Shown one piece after another: positions 1 through 7,833 of a DNA stretch of 20,917 bases. Location of the stretch: positions 1 through 20,917 of the IMG/VR virus record IMGVR_UViG_3300045944_000155. One strand, written 5' to 3'. The translations under genes and the position numbers were made by a program. Source of the DNA: a virus. Every line of letters begins with the position of its first letter. Within the stretch, counting starts at the first letter, position 1. Under the pieces are notes generated by a model, which did not search any database, was not told where the DNA came from, and saw nothing but the letters and a program-made list of their open reading frames with translations.

Positions 1-382
1 CCGCTGGAGCGACCTTCACCGGCAGGTTAGTGATGTCGAGCGCAGCCCACGCGCCACCGACGAAGATTTCAACCACTCCGCTTGCGTTTACACGAAGCCT
101 GGCCGTGCCCCCCACCCCGAGCTCCAGATGGCCCGCTGCCGTGTCACGGTGTATGCCGGTCGACGGTTGATTGGTGAACGTGATGCCGGGAGCCGCCGCC
201 GACCCGTCGGTGAACTTCATTGGCGCCAGCATGCCGCCGCGACCATTGCGATCGAGGCTGTCGCTGATCGCGTCCCGGAGATCCCCCATCGTGTTATTAG
301 CCCACGCGGACTCGATGATCGCGCCCGAAACAACGGGATTACCCGGGGGAAGCGTGTAAACGCCAGAGAGATCTCGCGGCAT
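1..382 (-). CDS. Tail fibre protein, N-terminal part (cut by window edge)
   Basis: The reading frame is open from an ATG at 382 to the window edge, about 127 residues. It starts MPRDLSGVYTLPPGNPVVSG and continues through WANNTMGDLRDAISDSLDRN, then a GGMLAPMKFTDG block and a FTNQPSTGIHRD block. This order (leader with PxGNPV, WANNTM, a SLDRxGxGGM segment, then a short beta-rich 'G..F.N..STG..R' unit) is what I know from the N-terminal virion-attachment part of many podovirus tail fibres. The receptor-binding C-terminus lies outside the window. A GGGAG element sits about 9 nt before the ATG, and the gene follows the 531-residue gene after a 3-nt gap (TAA, TCA, ATG), so it is probably co-transcribed. 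Seen: frame, start, motif order. Inferred: fibre role. Confidence 0.8.
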   Translation of the reverse strand, partial: MPRDLSGVYTLPPGNPVVSGAIIESAWANNTMGDLRDAISDSLDRNGRGGMLAPMKFTDGSAAAPGITFTNQPSTGIHRDTAAGHLELGVGGTARLRVNASGVVEIFVGGAWAALDITNLPVKVAPA

Positions 383-385
383 TGA

Positions 386-1981
386 TTATTCTCCCGCGCT
401 CACGCCCACCGCACCGGCCACCGACGGCGGCTGGTAGCGCAGCTTATTCGCCATACGAGCAAGCTTTTGCTGCCAGGGATGTTCACCGAACATGTATTTC
501 CGAAATCCACTGTACAACTCCGGCGACCACTCTCCCGAGAGCTTCAATATTTTGGTTCTAATCGGATCCAATATCTTATTCAGCTCAGGCGGTGTAAACG
601 GCTCAACCTCAGTGGCAAGCGTCTGATACGGGGCTTTGCCTCGCGCGTACTGCTTCAGCCGTTTGGACCTCAATGCCTGCGTCAGATGTTTCGTCTCGTA
701 CTCACCCGAGGGAGGCCCCTTCCCGATCGCAAGTTCCTGCGTCTTGTATTTGCCATAGTCTGCATCGAGCTCGCTCAGCTCATCCCTCACATGCGCCGGT
801 TGCGATCCTCTGAAATCCGCTCGCTGTCCGGTTAGGAAATCGTATACATCGCGCTTCTTAACCGCGCTCCCGATTTCATCATCGAGATATTTATCGATCA
901 GCTCGGGCTTGTTCCCTTTCCCCGCCGTCTCGATGTCTCGGGCAAGTTTATACAGCCCATCTCTATCTTCCCGTCGCGCGTTCTTGGCAAACGTTCTAAT
1001 CGAAGCGGCAACCGGCCGGTAGGCGGTCGCGTTGGCTTGCTTCCATGCAGCCCCGTAGCGCCTCGCGTACATGTCCTCGATTTCTTGTATGGCCTCGTGC
1101 GGCTCAAGCTTGGTCAGCGTTTCGCCTCTAGGCACGGCTTTCTTGAGTCCGACCTCGCGAACGCTTCGAGCGAAGTCGCTCTCTGCCGCTTTGGCTGCAC
1201 CCGCTAATCCCGGTGTAAATTTGAGTATCGTTCCTGCTACACCGAGAAAAGGCCATTTCGAGGACATGCCCGGCGTAATCCTGATACCTTCACCCATCAG
1301 CTTCGCGGCGTTCGCTCTCAACCAGTTTTTAGAAACACCACGGGCTACTAATTCTTCAATCCCCCGACCCGCGATCTTACCCGCGCCCCCGAAGCCGTAA
1401 TTGATCGCCGCATCGGTAGCGGCGTTCGCTACTCGCTCGGCGACCGTTGCTCGCTCCTCGCCCTCCTTAGGCTGTGCACGAAGAAAACCGAATTCCGCCG
1501 CCCCCGCCGTGCCCGGAACGCGAAGCGCGTTAACCACCTGTTGAGCACGCGGAAAAAAAGCGGTGGCTAGTCTCGGGACCCGCGCGGCCGCCGCCGCGCC
1601 ACCCGTCAAAAGACTCGCTGCGACGATCTGTCCCACATCGCCCGCCGTCTCGCCCGCGCTTGCCCCGAAACCTCCCTCCTCAACATCTTGCTCGACGAGC
1701 TTACGAACCTCGCGATGAAGTTTTGGGTCGCCTAGATGGAGGAGATCTGCGACACCCATGCCCGTTTTAATGCCACTCGCGGCTAGCCCGGTGCCAACTG
1801 GCGTCTGCTCAAGTGCCCAAAGCGGTGAGACCAGCGCCCGCCCCGCTTGCTTTAACAAACGGTACGGCTCGGGCTTAGCCTCGGAACGCGTAAGCGTCTC
1901 TGGCGCCGCCTGCGCCTCCTCCTCGGCGACTTCGGCCCGAAGTCGATCGAGCTCCGCTTGTTCTTCGGCTGACAATGCCAT
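386..1981 (-). CDS. Probable internal virion / DNA ejection protein (531 aa)
   Basis: I do not recognise a named domain. The N-terminus (residues 1-45) is a charged helix rich in Glu and Ala. Residues about 50-150 contain Gly/Ala-rich hydrophobic stretches such as GQIVAASLLTGGAAAAARV that could insert into membrane. The rest is long, basic and helical. Its position, directly after the transglycosylase-domain protein and before the tail fibre, is where short-tailed phages keep the large internal proteins ejected ahead of the DNA. The ATG overlaps the previous stop (TGATG at 1981-1983), which implies translational coupling. Function is inferred from position and composition only; a tail-associated structural protein is the alternative. 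Confidence 0.6.
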   Translation of the reverse strand: MALSAEEQAELDRLRAEVAEEEAQAAPETLTRSEAKPEPYRLLKQAGRALVSPLWALEQTPVGTGLAASGIKTGMGVADLLHLGDPKLHREVRKLVEQDVEEGGFGASAGETAGDVGQIVAASLLTGGAAAAARVPRLATAFFPRAQQVVNALRVPGTAGAAEFGFLRAQPKEGEERATVAERVANAATDAAINYGFGGAGKIAGRGIEELVARGVSKNWLRANAAKLMGEGIRITPGMSSKWPFLGVAGTILKFTPGLAGAAKAAESDFARSVREVGLKKAVPRGETLTKLEPHEAIQEIEDMYARRYGAAWKQANATAYRPVAASIRTFAKNARREDRDGLYKLARDIETAGKGNKPELIDKYLDDEIGSAVKKRDVYDFLTGQRADFRGSQPAHVRDELSELDADYGKYKTQELAIGKGPPSGEYETKHLTQALRSKRLKQYARGKAPYQTLATEVEPFTPPELNKILDPIRTKILKLSGEWSPELYSGFRKYMFGEHPWQQKLARMANKLRYQPPSVAGAVGVSAGE

Positions 1982-3468
1982 CAGAGGTTCTTCTCCATCT
2001 CAGCTATCTTTTTCTTTTTCTCCTCTAGCGTCATCGGTGCGTTCTTCGCTTTCGGCGGTACGTTCGTCGCTGCTTCTTCGACATCCTCTAACAACGATGC
2101 GAGATCCTCGGGCACCTCCAATCCCGCGTTTTCATACAAGCTTCGTGCTTTACCCCGAAGTGTTTCCAGGAGCAGCTCAAGATTCGCATCAAAAGCCTCT
2201 TCCGACTGACGAAGGCGTGGGAGGTAGCTCTTGATGAGCTTGCGCTCTACATCGGACACCGTCAGACCCGACAACAGGATGCTCATCTGCGAAAGCAACT
2301 GACCTGATCGATTCTGCGCCTCTACATCCTCCGGGCTCATCGGCCACAGCTTATGCATGATAGGCCCTTGCACCGGGTCTTCCCCGGTAGCTATCTCCGT
2401 CGCCAGCCCCTCCCACGGCCCGATGTGAAGCTTCTTGCTCTTTCTTAACTTGGACAGCTCGATCGCGTTTTGGAGCATGGCTCTGAAGTTACCGGCATTC
2501 TTACGTTCTTCCGTCGTCGGTAGAACTTTAGGCTTAGACGCCTGTTTCGCTTCCGCCAGCTCTTGCCTCGCAGCGTCTTTTTGCTGCTGAAGCTCTTTCG
2601 CATTTTTAAACGCCTGCTCAGCCTTCGCTACATCGCCTGTCGCCCGCGCCTCCGCCGCCGCCTGTGCTTCCGCTAGCTCCCGTTTATTAACCTCTTCCTC
2701 GTACTGCTGCTCGGCCACCCGGTCTTGCAACGCCTGCTCGCGTTCGAGCTTCGTCTGTTCTTCCTCGTACTTCTGTCTCGCCATCGCCTCTCGTAACACA
2801 CCACCCCGCTGCGCCGCATTCTCGACTCCCGACAGCATCGTCTCCCCAAGCTTGGCGATCGGCCCGATCTGCGAGAGCGATAAGAGCTGACCCATGCGCT
2901 GCTGTCCGCGTAAACGCCTCGCCATCGCCGCCGTCTGCTCGTTGGTGTCCATACCTAAGCCCAGCATCGCCTCGATCTCGCCCGGCGCGTAGGCGACCTG
3001 CTCCGGTGTTGGCGCCGAGTACGAGACCACACCGCCGCGAGGCTTCACTACCTGAGGCACGTTCGACCCCTCCTGAGACACGCGAGCCCCGTCCACGGGC
3101 ACACCCAGCCCCGCCACGAATTGATCGGCGTAGGTCTTCCCCGTGTACTTCCCGAGCACGTCGGAGCGTTCAGGCTCATCGGCTGAGCCCGTGAACCATT
3201 TAGACGCCGCCCCCCGGAGCCCGTGCTGTTTAACGTAGCCGCCGAAAACGAGATCGAAGAGTTGATCTTGGAGCTCAGGGGATGCAAGAAACTGCTCAGG
3301 CGTGATCTCTCGACCCAGGTACTCCCGAGACCACGGACGGATGTTCTCCCCCATGACCTGATAACGCCCATACGCGCGATCGCCTTTGTCCGTCCTCGGC
3401 CCCAATGCACCGTAGTCACCGGAGCTTTCGATGCCTGAGATAGCACGTCGATACGCTCTCGGGTTCAC
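1981..3468 (-). CDS. Internal virion protein with N-terminal lytic transglycosylase domain (495 aa)
   Basis: Residues about 5-110 look like a lysozyme-fold transglycosylase (SLT type). The segment AISGIESSGDYGALGP carries the expected catalytic glutamate (E14) followed by SSGDYxA, and downstream GDRAYGRYQVMGENI matches the 'G.yQvm..ni' part of the fold. Such domains in virion proteins (as in T7 gp16) cut peptidoglycan locally during DNA entry. After a middle region comes a long predicted coiled coil, roughly residues 225-325, rich in Glu, Gln, Ala and Lys, and a charged C-terminus ending EEKKKKIAEMEKNL. The start codon is GTG at 3468, immediately after the previous TAA, with no good Shine-Dalgarno sequence, so it probably depends on coupling. 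The enzymatic assignment is from motif; the virion location is from context. Confidence 0.8.
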   Translation of the reverse strand: MNPRAYRRAISGIESSGDYGALGPRTDKGDRAYGRYQVMGENIRPWSREYLGREITPEQFLASPELQDQLFDLVFGGYVKQHGLRGAASKWFTGSADEPERSDVLGKYTGKTYADQFVAGLGVPVDGARVSQEGSNVPQVVKPRGGVVSYSAPTPEQVAYAPGEIEAMLGLGMDTNEQTAAMARRLRGQQRMGQLLSLSQIGPIAKLGETMLSGVENAAQRGGVLREAMARQKYEEEQTKLEREQALQDRVAEQQYEEEVNKRELAEAQAAAEARATGDVAKAEQAFKNAKELQQQKDAARQELAEAKQASKPKVLPTTEERKNAGNFRAMLQNAIELSKLRKSKKLHIGPWEGLATEIATGEDPVQGPIMHKLWPMSPEDVEAQNRSGQLLSQMSILLSGLTVSDVERKLIKSYLPRLRQSEEAFDANLELLLETLRGKARSLYENAGLEVPEDLASLLEDVEEAATNVPPKAKNAPMTLEEKKKKIAEMEKNL

Positions 3469-4173
3469 TTACGTAGGAGGCACGCCCGGCGTGTGATAGC
3501 CACCGCCTAACACCGCTTCACGAACGCCACGCAACGCCTCGGCACGTCTACGCTGCATGTCCTCAACCGCGCGATCGGCGCGAGTCTGCTCACGTGAGCC
3601 TAAAAAATTTCCAGCCGCGCTCACCACCGCCCCCAACGGATTCGCCGCGTGATAAATGTTGCCGTACGCCATGGCTTCACCGCCCGGCGTCTCACGTAAA
3701 CGCTCCGCTTTAGCACGCTGCGCCTCGATCCCGTACGCCTCACCTTCAACGTCCATCAGAAGGTTGTTTAAAAACGCTTGCCGCTGCTCTGGCGAGAGCG
3801 TTTTCAGGTATCCGCTAAGCTCGTCATACGTCATGTCACCGTAAGGCATGCCGTTCTCGTCGAGCTTAACCGGCCCCGACGGCGATCCCGCTGGCGGCCC
3901 GGGCGGCGGACCGGGCACCTCCGGCGCGGGCACGTCCGGCATCGGCGGACCTGCTTGCTGCGGGCCGTACGGCACTTCACCCGTAGCGAGTTCCTCTCCC
4001 GTACCTATGTGGAACGGCGCATCGTACGGGGCTTCGGGCGGCGCATCAGTCGGCAAACCATACCCTTCGGCGACCGAGTACGGACGACCGAGTCCGGTTA
4101 AATCAAACGCCGGAATCGGTGCCGGGTCGGGCAACGGATACGTCCGGTTCGGCGACAGATACGTTCGTGGCAT
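3469..4173 (-). CDS. Proline-rich virion-region protein (234 aa)
   Basis: No family is recognised. The N-terminal half is strikingly rich in Pro, Gly, Ala and Tyr, with runs such as PEVPGPPPGPPAGSPSGP (residues about 84-101), and is probably extended or disordered. The C-terminal half looks helical and folded: YDELSGYLKTLSPEQRQAFL, then a segment with MAYGNIYHAANPLGAVVSAA and an arginine-rich DRAVEDMQRRRAEALRGVRE helix. The ATG at 4173 follows the upstream stop by 2 nt and has a strong GGAGGAGGG element about 9 nt before it. It lies between a second Pro/Gly-rich protein and the transglycosylase protein, in the expected place for ejection or inner-core proteins. Role inferred from position only. 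Confidence 0.6.
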   Translation of the reverse strand: MPRTYLSPNRTYPLPDPAPIPAFDLTGLGRPYSVAEGYGLPTDAPPEAPYDAPFHIGTGEELATGEVPYGPQQAGPPMPDVPAPEVPGPPPGPPAGSPSGPVKLDENGMPYGDMTYDELSGYLKTLSPEQRQAFLNNLLMDVEGEAYGIEAQRAKAERLRETPGGEAMAYGNIYHAANPLGAVVSAAGNFLGSREQTRADRAVEDMQRRRAEALRGVREAVLGGGYHTPGVPPT

Positions 4174-4175
4174 CG

Positions 4176-4664
4176 CTAGCGCCCTCCTCCACCGGTTAAC
4201 ACCGGCGCGCCGCCCAGCACGCGCTTGATGTAATCCTGCTCAGCCTGCGCGGGCGTTGGCTGGTAGCCTAGATCGCGACTGACCGCCGCATGCGTCCGCG
4301 CGGTGCTCCCGGTCGGTGCGGCTGGCCTCGGCGCAACCGGTGCCGGCGCGGGGGCAACTGGCGCGCGGAGTCTACTCGCGAGCCGACGCTGCTTGTTGAT
4401 GCCGGCTTCCTCTTTGTTGAAGTCCTGCATGAAGTTGCCGAAGAACGGATCCATCGGCGGCGGTGGCCCGACCGCGCCCCCACCCGCACCGGACGGCGCG
4501 CCAGTCGGCAACGCCAAGTTAACCGGTGCGTACGGATCCCAGCCCTCAGCGCCCCATCCGGCAGGCTCCATGGGAAGACCGGGCGTCGATCCCGTGTAAC
4601 CGGTGGTCGGCGCCGCCGAGTAACCGGGCGTTGCATACGAAGACGGTCGATAACCGCTAGGCAT
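4176..4664 (-). CDS. Small Pro/Gly/Ala-rich virion-region protein (162 aa)
   Basis: No family is recognised. The sequence is low-complexity: a Tyr/Ser/Gly/Pro-rich start (MPSGYRPSSYATPGYSAAPT), a Gly/Pro-rich middle (GAGGGAVGPPPPMDPFFGNF), a short helical patch (MQDFNKEEAGINKQRRLASR), then an Ala-Pro repeat segment (VAPAPAPVAPRPAAP). The last 35 residues look more ordered (DLGYQPTPAQAEQDYIKRVL). The ATG at 4664 shares a base with the previous stop (TGATG) and has a strong AGGAGGG element 6-7 nt upstream, both of which support a real gene. Like its downstream neighbour it may be a linker or disordered component of the ejection apparatus; this is inference. Confidence 0.55.
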   Translation of the reverse strand: MPSGYRPSSYATPGYSAAPTTGYTGSTPGLPMEPAGWGAEGWDPYAPVNLALPTGAPSGAGGGAVGPPPPMDPFFGNFMQDFNKEEAGINKQRRLASRLRAPVAPAPAPVAPRPAAPTGSTARTHAAVSRDLGYQPTPAQAEQDYIKRVLGGAPVLTGGGGR

Positions 4665-5575
4665 CAGAAGAACCCTCCTAACATGGACGCGCCGCCGATT
4701 AACGCTTGATAGAGCCCTTGCTGGCCCATCTGCTTCGCGTTGTAGGCATCGACCCCCGATTGGTACTGCTGCTTAGCAGCCCCCATGTAATCCGTCGCAC
4801 CGCCCTGACCTGCACCGCTAAACGGCTGCATCTCGGGCATGCCGACCTGCTGGCCGCTCATCAGCGCATTGATCTCGTTTAACGGCACGCCCCGCTGCTG
4901 CAGCATCTCGCTGATGCGTTGCGTGCGGAGCTTGTTCGCGTAATCGGCGGTGCCGATCTGTTGCTCGTAGAGTTGCCCCGCCTCTCCTTGCCCGAGCTCG
5001 AATGCTTGCCGACGCGCTTGCTGGTACGCATCCGTTTTCGCCCGCTCGAAGTTCGCAACCGCTGAATCGTATGCTTGATCGCCCGGACGCAAGCCCTGCC
5101 CCCGGAGCTTAATTTCCAGCGCATTTTGCGTTTCGGCGAACTTCGGATCGAGGCGCGAGGTCTCGCTCTCGTACGCGTACTGCATCGCACGATTACGGAG
5201 CTCAGTTGGGTCGTATTGAAGCCCGGACAGATCACCGAACTGCCCGTAATCGACCGGGCGTCCCAACGCTTTTGCAACCCGCCCCAACATGCCGCCCGCG
5301 AGCTTGCTTCGCCCACGCGTCAAACTTATCTGCGACTCCAGCGCCTTCTGGAGCCCGGGGTCCAACGTCGTTTTCTGCTGCCACGTTGGCACGTACTGCT
5401 TCGTGGCCGGGTCATATACCTTGCCGACGCTCCAGGTCAGATCGCCGAGCGGCGTGAACTGATTGGGCCGATTCGCGTAAGTCTGCTGCGTCAGCAGCTT
5501 TCGTTCTTCGCCCGCCTGCCTCTCAGCAGCTTGAGTGAAGTTAGGCGAGGGAGGCGCGTCGTTCTTCTTACCCAT
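4664..5575 (-). CDS. Podovirus-type virion protein, helical (303 aa)
   Basis: The opening (MGKKNDAPPSPNFTQAAERQ) followed by a segment with YANRPNQFTPLGDLTWSVG is a pattern I recognise from many proteobacterial podovirus structural proteins located between the nozzle gene and the transglycosylase protein. The body, residues about 75-260, is glutamine-rich and predicted helical (ARRQAFELGQGEAGQLYEQQ), and the C-terminus is a hydrophobic glycine-rich tail, LYQALIGGASMLGGFF. That tail could interact with membrane, which would fit an ejection protein. The ATG overlaps the GNAT-like gene stop as TGATG. The exact role is not established; membership of the virion/ejection module is inferred from context and the conserved N-terminus. 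Confidence 0.65.
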   Translation of the reverse strand: MGKKNDAPPSPNFTQAAERQAGEERKLLTQQTYANRPNQFTPLGDLTWSVGKVYDPATKQYVPTWQQKTTLDPGLQKALESQISLTRGRSKLAGGMLGRVAKALGRPVDYGQFGDLSGLQYDPTELRNRAMQYAYESETSRLDPKFAETQNALEIKLRGQGLRPGDQAYDSAVANFERAKTDAYQQARRQAFELGQGEAGQLYEQQIGTADYANKLRTQRISEMLQQRGVPLNEINALMSGQQVGMPEMQPFSGAGQGGATDYMGAAKQQYQSGVDAYNAKQMGQQGLYQALIGGASMLGGFF

Positions 5576-6018
5576 CAGTGCACCTGCTTACGCTCGTAGC
5601 CCGACCACCACCGAAAGTCTTCACGACGAACCTCGTACACGAGCATGTCAACGCCATCCGAGATGGCATCCTTCAACGTCGCCACCACCGTCATACCGAT
5701 ATGCGCGTTTAGACGCTTCGCCTTGACGTTATCGCTCGGCACCGTGCCGTACATAATTTTTCGTTTCCCATGATCGAACACGTACTCCGCGATCAGCTCA
5801 AACCAGCCATGACGAATCACCATCGGACGCACGATCACCTGATGCACGCGAACGCTGTTGGTCGTCCAGTTATCGAATATCACAACCGCCGCGCGTTCGA
5901 GCTCATCGAACTCGTTAAACGCGACCAGCCCTCGCGTATCCGAGGTCTGCACGAGCCCGAGTCTCTTTTGCGTCCAGTCCCAATCTTCCTGCATCAAGTC
6001 ACGAATCCTATAGCCCAT
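5575..6018 (-). CDS. GNAT-fold-like phage protein (147 aa)
   Basis: Starting at the ATG at 6018 the product begins MGYRIRDLMQEDWDW and is 147 residues. The layout resembles small GNAT acetyltransferase-fold proteins of phage tail modules, such as the T7 gp13 group: an N-terminal 'I.DL..ED..W', a central beta region (AAVVIFDNWTTNSVRVHQVI), an arm WFELIAEYVFDHGKRKIMYG followed by PSDNVKAKRLNAHIGM (compare 'N..a..l..k.Gf' of GNATs), and a final strand DGVDMLVYEVRRED. No clear acetyl-CoA pyrophosphate loop (R/QxxGxG/A) is visible, so enzymatic activity is doubtful. A longer frame exists to 6120, but the first 34 residues are arginine/serine shadow sequence inside the upstream gene. The preferred start gives an 11-nt overlap. 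Confidence 0.65.
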   Translation of the reverse strand: MGYRIRDLMQEDWDWTQKRLGLVQTSDTRGLVAFNEFDELERAAVVIFDNWTTNSVRVHQVIVRPMVIRHGWFELIAEYVFDHGKRKIMYGTVPSDNVKAKRLNAHIGMTVVATLKDAISDGVDMLVYEVRREDFRWWSGYERKQVH

Positions 6019-7639
6019 GCCCAGGTCGCCAGTGCACGTCGACCGAGAGCAGCATCGCGCGCGTCGTCGCCGCTCCCATGATGAGCGGCGCAAGAGTGCG
6101 CCCCTGCCCCGACGTGCCAAACAGCTTCGAGAACGTGTTCAATCGAACCGATCCCCAATGGCTGATGTCCCACAGCCCGAAGTCCCACCCGTCACTCAAC
6201 ACCGCTGGTAGAGGCGAGAAAATCAGGTCAAAGTCGACCTCGAAGTCATACAAGAATCTCGTCGTGAACGTGGGCGGTGCTTGAGATAGCCAATTAGGTC
6301 TCGCCAGCACGCCCCGTTTGAATTTCCCAGGCAAGTCGAAGTGGTGATAGTTAAACAGCACGACGAACTCGATGGGCTCACCCACGTCACCATCAAGCGT
6401 GCCGCCATCGGTCTGCGCGTCCATCACGCACACCCGTCCGTCTTCAGTGCCGAAGTAAACGAACGTCTTCCACGTGTCGAAGCAAAGCATCGGCACACCG
6501 CGCCAGAAGCCCCACCCGTCAGTCGTCAGGTTCAACACATATTGTCGATAGGTGCCATCCGCACGCCTGGGCGTTGCAACCGTCAGCACGCCCTCGGTGC
6601 CGTCGAACAACACCTGCCAGCCGTCACGCGAGCCGCTAAGCTGCATGTCGGTACGAAGAAAGCGCGCGATCCGAAACGCGAGACTCGTCGCCGCGATGCT
6701 TTGAATGTCGATCCCGCGAAGCAAGTCCGTCATCGCGATCAGTCCCGATCGCGAGAGCAAGAACAGGTCTCCTCCGTACTGCCCGGCGAAGCGATGCTTC
6801 GGCGGCACCTCGCCGATGAAGAACGCGCCCTTGTTGGTCCAGGTGCTCGCATCGGAAGGATCAGCACCGAGATAGGGCATCACATCGCCCGCGCGCGAGA
6901 TGAACACGAGGTAGTCATCTACGCCCTCGCCGCCATCGACCGACCAGTTAAAGAGCCCCGCGATCGCGCCGCCATGCTTGAACTTGCCACCCATGTGAAA
7001 CGCGGTCGCCGCACCGGAAGCAGACCCGAGCGGCAGATAGAACGCATCGGATGACTCGCGCTCGACCAGCCAGATACGCTCTTTGTGACGCATCACGATG
7101 GTAACCAGCAGCACGTTGATGCCAGTGATCCCGGAAGCTTGCGCCCAGGTGTCCGTCGCCGGCGTGTAAACGAACAGCCCGTTAGCTCGGTCCGCGACCA
7201 GCAAGCTAATCGCACCCGCCGCGTTTGCGTTATGGATGTAGGTGCAGAACCCGGCCTCGGCGCCCGTATCCGTAAACGGTTGCTTTAGCACCGGTGCCGC
7301 ACCGAACGTCGTAACCTCCCAGATGCCCTCGTTCGTCGCCGCGAACAGCTTGTCGGCGGCACCGCTTGAGGTCGCGCCCGAAAACGGGATGATCGTCCGC
7401 ACCCCGAGCCCGACGCCGGGGGTGACTTCCAGATTCACCGCATGCTCGCGCCAGCCGAAGCGCGTCCGCATGCCGTACTCGCTCGGCATCAGGTTGGTCG
7501 AAAAGACGCAGTTATCCGCGTTATCGACCGCGAGGTTAGACCGCCCATCCATGCCGCGAATCGGCGCCGGTAGCACTGCCACCTGCACGTCGCCCTGGCC
7601 TGATTGACGGCGAGCGGCTGAACTCGCGAGTCCGATCAT
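6008..7639 (-). CDS. Tail nozzle / tail stabilisation protein (543 aa)
   Basis: After a short leader the protein reads VAVLPAPIRGMDGRSNLAVD, then NLMPSEYGMRTRFGWREHAV and GVRTIIPFSGATSS, a pattern known from podovirus 'stabilisation' or tail tubular B-type proteins. The later sequence is beta-rich with repeated aromatic and Gly-Asp turns (KLFAATNEGIWEVTT, GLFVYTPATDTWAQ, DGWQVLFDGTEGVL, WGFWRGVPMLCFDTWKTFVY), consistent with a beta-propeller-like nozzle. Length is within the usual 450-800 range of such proteins. It follows the adaptor and small membrane gene with an ATGA overlap at 7636-7639. The role is to close and extend the short tail below the adaptor. Family assignment is by sequence pattern and position. 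Confidence 0.75.
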   Translation of the reverse strand: MIGLASSAARRQSGQGDVQVAVLPAPIRGMDGRSNLAVDNADNCVFSTNLMPSEYGMRTRFGWREHAVNLEVTPGVGLGVRTIIPFSGATSSGAADKLFAATNEGIWEVTTFGAAPVLKQPFTDTGAEAGFCTYIHNANAAGAISLLVADRANGLFVYTPATDTWAQASGITGINVLLVTIVMRHKERIWLVERESSDAFYLPLGSASGAATAFHMGGKFKHGGAIAGLFNWSVDGGEGVDDYLVFISRAGDVMPYLGADPSDASTWTNKGAFFIGEVPPKHRFAGQYGGDLFLLSRSGLIAMTDLLRGIDIQSIAATSLAFRIARFLRTDMQLSGSRDGWQVLFDGTEGVLTVATPRRADGTYRQYVLNLTTDGWGFWRGVPMLCFDTWKTFVYFGTEDGRVCVMDAQTDGGTLDGDVGEPIEFVVLFNYHHFDLPGKFKRGVLARPNWLSQAPPTFTTRFLYDFEVDFDLIFSPLPAVLSDGWDFGLWDISHWGSVRLNTFSKLFGTSGQGRTLAPLIMGAATTRAMLLSVDVHWRPGHGL

Positions 7640-7833
7640 GGGCGCAGCGTGAGCGGCACCGGCACGCCGGCCAGTTGCAGGAGCAAGAAAATCAGCACTA
7701 AGCAGCCAAGCACGATGGCGACGATTTTGATCATCTTGCCAAGCGGTGCCGGAACCGGGATTGCATCAACCACATAGAACACGAGACCAATCACGATTCC
7801 GACGATTAGTAAGTAGATTAATAAACTGATCAC
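7636..7833 (-). CDS. Small two-helix membrane protein (65 aa)
   Basis: Two hydrophobic helices are evident: residues about 2-21 (ISLLIYLLIVGIVIGLVFYV) and about 33-55 (GKMIKIVAIVLGCLVLIFLL and on), separated by a short loop with DAIPVPAPL. Similar small membrane proteins occur in phage and proteobacterial genomes with no proven function. The size and topology would also suit a class II holin, but there is no endolysin or spanin beside it, only tail genes. It starts at GTG 7833, overlapping the adaptor stop as GTGA, and its own stop overlaps the nozzle ATG as ATGA. It is therefore coupled between two tail genes, which argues that it is made in similar amounts and at the same time. Confidence 0.65.
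   Translation of the reverse strand: MISLLIYLLIVGIVIGLVFYVVDAIPVPAPLGKMIKIVAIVLGCLVLIFLLLQLAGVPVPLTLRP

Noticed and set aside
6019-6120. Upstream extension of the GNAT-like protein to 6120
   Set aside because: The added 34 residues are Arg/Ser/Cys-rich and lie entirely inside the nozzle gene; the recognisable protein begins at 6018.
6341-7054. Plus-strand frame of 237 codons opposite the nozzle gene
   Set aside because: Arg/His-rich shadow typical of the opposite strand of GC-rich genes; no start signal and no family pattern.
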